Origin: Cyanobacteriota bacterium
Lineage (GTDB): Bacteria > Cyanobacteriota > Cyanobacteriia > PCC-6307 > Cyanobiaceae
Length of the DNA stretch: 39,590 bases
Direction: 5' to 3'
NCBI GenBank assembly: GCA_026389335.1
Contig: JAPLIB010000004.1
Coordinates: forward strand, 1 to 39,590
The position numbers were made by a program, and so were the translations under genes. Below the pieces are notes generated by a model. It did not search any database. It had not been told where the DNA came from and was given only the letters and a program-made list of their open reading frames with translations. This document shows, in pieces, positions 38,000 through 39,590 of the stretch (positions within the stretch are counted from its first letter, which is position 1; every line of letters starts with the position of its first letter).

Positions 38000-38963
38000 G
38001 GCTTTCGGAGCTACGGTTTCAGACCGAACGGTTTCTATGTCCGCAGCGGGAGTTCTCCGCTGGCAGATCAGCGGCAGAAGCTGTGAACTCCGCAGCCCCA
38101 GCGCCGCGATCCTTGAGATCGGCCGGCTGGTGCTGACCCATGGCCGAGATGCAACTGCCGCGTCGCCGTCTGCCGGTGAGCGGGTCTGGGAGGTCGACAA
38201 CCATCCCACCCATACAAACGCCTGGCAAGTGCGTGGACCTGCCGCAGATCACACTCAAGTTTTCGCCACGCCAGCGGATGCCATTCGCGCCGTTGAGTTT
38301 GCCACCATGGAGCATTTGCTGGCGACCGGTCCCTCGACGATCAGCCTTCACGCCGCCCTTCTCGGTCGCGGTCGGGCCGGACTGCTGATCGTGGGGCCCT
38401 CTGAGTCGGGAAAGAGCACCCTGGCCACCGCGCTCTGGCGACAGGGGCTTGCCTTCTGGGGCGATGACGTGGCCCTGGTCGCCCCCGATTCCGCGTTCCT
38501 CTCGGCCTATCCCCGGCGAGTGTTACTACGCCATGGCAGCCGTGCTCTCCTCGGCGAGGCGCTCTGGCACCACCTCGCCGCCACCCCGTCGTTCATGGCC
38601 ACGTCCGAGGGCTGTCTGTTCCACCCCCATGAGCTGCCGGGGTCGTCGCTCCCGGCGGCGGACCTCGCGCCCGCCGGGATCGTTTTTCTCGCCCGGCGCG
38701 GGGTGAGCCTCGGACCGGCCGAACTGCGACCGATCCCGCCGGCCCAGGCGCTGCTGGCCCTGGCCCCTTATTCGAACATCGTCAGAAACGAAGGCATGGG
38801 GCCCGCGCTGGAGCGCCTGCAGCCGTTGCTGGCCCGCACTCCCGCTCACGACCTGGGCCGAGCGCCGCTCCCCGCCATGCTCGCCGCCGTGGAGCGCCTG
38901 CTCCCAAGAGACCCTGACGCCCCATGCGCACCCCCACCAATCCCAACGTCGGCAGGCTGCTAG
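37992..38963 (+). CDS. HPr kinase-like protein (HprK-related, RiPP-linked)
   Basis: This encodes 323 residues. The C-terminal half is an HprK-type P-loop kinase: SLHAALLGRG (118-127), Walker A GPSESGKST (135-143), Walker B-like WGDDVALV (156-163). The N-terminal half has no known domain. HprK-related proteins occur next to PqqD-like and radical SAM genes in RiPP-like clusters, including lasso-peptide clusters where related kinases modify the peptide; the phosphate acceptor here is unknown. The frame is intact, with no sign of decay. The start overlaps the PqqD-like gene and the stop is inside the radical SAM remnant. Confidence 0.85.
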   Translation: MAEAFGATVSDRTVSMSAAGVLRWQISGRSCELRSPSAAILEIGRLVLTHGRDATAASPSAGERVWEVDNHPTHTNAWQVRGPAADHTQVFATPADAIRAVEFATMEHLLATGPSTISLHAALLGRGRAGLLIVGPSESGKSTLATALWRQGLAFWGDDVALVAPDSAFLSAYPRRVLLRHGSRALLGEALWHHLAATPSFMATSEGCLFHPHELPGSSLPAADLAPAGIVFLARRGVSLGPAELRPIPPAQALLALAPYSNIVRNEGMGPALERLQPLLARTPAHDLGRAPLPAMLAAVERLLPRDPDAPCAPPPIPTSAGC

Positions 38964-39307
38964 CGCTCATGCTGACGCTCTACTGAAACATCGCCTGCGA
39001 CAGCTGCAGTGTCGAATCAAGCCCCACTGTCAAGGACCCGCCGTTGCAGGAGCGGCTCCTCGAGATTCTGAGGCAGACCGCAACCGCGGGAGTGCAGCCG
39101 ATCCAGTTCTCGGGCAGCGAACCGATGTTGCGCGAAAAGCTGGTAATGCGGCTGATGCACGACACATGGCGGCTGGGGATGCAACCCATGCTTTCATCCA
39201 AAAGCTTCTGCCCCCCAGTGGCGAGCACTGCCACCCTGAAGCCTTGGCGTCGAGCTGCTGCCGAGCCCCGACTGAGCGGGCCAGAGCGCCTGCCAGCACA
39301 GCTCTGA
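38924..39307 (+). pseudogene. Radical SAM enzyme remnant with in-frame TGA at the first cluster cysteine
   Basis: From ATG 38924 the frame reads MRTPTNPNVGRLLALMLTLY, TGA (38984-38986), NIACDSC. Radical SAM enzymes hold a 4Fe-4S cluster with CxxxCxxC, and the TGA is exactly where the first Cys belongs. The frame then stays open for about 106 codons with family-like sequence (QERLLEILRQTATAGVQPIQ, FSGSEPMLREKLV, where the usual GGEP is GSEP), then loses resemblance after SSKSF and stops at 39305-39307. Full enzymes are 300-400 residues, so the gene is truncated as well. A nonsense mutation in a decaying gene is the simplest reading. Confidence 0.75.
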
Positions 39308-39323
39308 TCAGCGCAGCTGATCA
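39305..39323. repeat. Inverted repeat between the radical SAM remnant and psbA
   Basis: TGATCAGC-gca-GCTGATCA gives an 8-bp stem with a three-base loop. It includes the final stop of the remnant. It has no T run after it; it could be a hairpin or a binding site. Confidence 0.6.
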
Positions 39324-39390
39324 CTCTCATCCGATCCGCTGATAGTCCCTGGGCTGCCTAATGCCCGCACAACCGAAAGATTCCGTTACG

Positions 39391-39420
39391 TTGAGTGGGT
39401 CGGATCCCCGGCCATACATT
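39391..39420 (+). promoter_or_regulatory. Possible psbA promoter
   Basis: TTGAGT (39391-39396) and TACATT (39415-39420) are separated by 18 bp, and the psbA ATG is 32 bp downstream. The fit to sigma-70-type boxes is moderate; other placements are possible. Confidence 0.35.
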
Positions 39421-39452
39421 CCGCTCTCACGAGCACCCCTAAAACCGTTCTC

Positions 39453-39590
39453 ATGACCGCCACAATCCAACAGCGCTCCGGCGCCTCGGCGTGGAATCAG
39501 TTCTGCGAGTGGGTCACCTCCACCAACAACCGCCTCTATGTGGGCTGGTTCGGTGTGCTGATGATCCCCACGCTGCTGGCCGCGACCATC
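39453..39590 (+). CDS. psbA: Photosystem II D1 protein, N-terminal part (runs off the window)
   Basis: D1 binds the reaction-centre pigments and the manganese cluster of photosystem II in the thylakoid membrane. The 46 residues present read [10 protein letters not shown]..., then [20 protein letters not shown] and [10 protein letters not shown], the conserved N-terminal surface helix and start of the first membrane helix. The full protein is about 360 residues, so most lies beyond 39590. Which light-responsive D1 isoform it is cannot be told from this fragment; residue 130 is outside it. Confidence 0.97.
   Translation, partial: MTATIQQRSGASAWNQFCEWVTSTNNRLYVGWFGVLMIPTLLAATI

Noticed and set aside
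38984-38986. Selenocysteine codon in the radical SAM gene
   Set aside because: Kept only as a finding to check: cyanobacteria mostly lack selenocysteine insertion, and the gene shows other decay.

Overview
The window comes from a high-GC cyanobacterium, most likely a picocyanobacterium of the Cyanobium/Synechococcus group. Evidence: a psbA (photosystem II D1) gene enters at the right edge, there is a PSRP-3/Ycf65 plastid-type ribosomal protein, atpD-atpC lies divergent to groES-groEL, and HIP1-type GCGATCGC octamers recur (near 3.75, 4.90, 9.19, 16.89, 18.06, 18.88, 20.81 and 23.57 kb). Genes are dense, with many 1-8 bp start/stop overlaps. No tRNA, rRNA, CRISPR array or intact insertion sequence was seen.

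Layout. 1-1084: no convincing gene. 1085-2703: three small secreted proteins resembling parts of a chaperone-usher pilus system. 2844-4745: [2Fe-2S] ferredoxin, a small unknown protein and a DUF3326 protein. 4708-11952 (minus strand): CNNM/CorC-type membrane protein, DUF697-type GTPase, nadD, nadE, alanine dehydrogenase (frameshifted) and an AEC-family transporter. 12096-15175: aminopeptidase P, a HAD-family protein lacking a normal start codon, and PSRP-3. 15302-23260: a phospho-signalling island made of PP2C phosphatase, von Willebrand A (TerY-like) protein, Ser/Thr kinase with zinc ribbon, FHA membrane protein and small membrane protein on the minus strand, with a divergent class A penicillin-binding protein that carries its own FHA domain. 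23283-25136: rhomboid-like membrane protein and a transaldolase-family enzyme. 25663-30193: atpC, atpD, then groES-groEL behind a CIRCE-like operator. 30604-35715: methyltransferase, small membrane protein, Ski2-like helicase and DUF2252 protein. 35944-39307: an accessory, partly decayed region holding a porin remnant, a cytochrome b561-like protein, a PstS remnant, and a small RiPP-like cluster (39-residue putative precursor, PqqD-like recognition protein, HPr-kinase-like protein, broken radical SAM gene). 39453-end: start of psbA.

The two most interesting systems are the kinase/phosphatase/vWA/FHA set joined to a peptidoglycan synthase, which suggests phosphorylation-controlled wall synthesis analogous in logic to the actinobacterial pknB region, and the RiPP-like cluster whose radical SAM gene has an in-frame TGA exactly at the first cysteine of CxxxCxxC. 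A third theme is short tandem repeats of 14-18 bp, both in frame inside protein linkers (NadE, PP2C, HAD) and between genes, which look like lineage-specific minisatellites.
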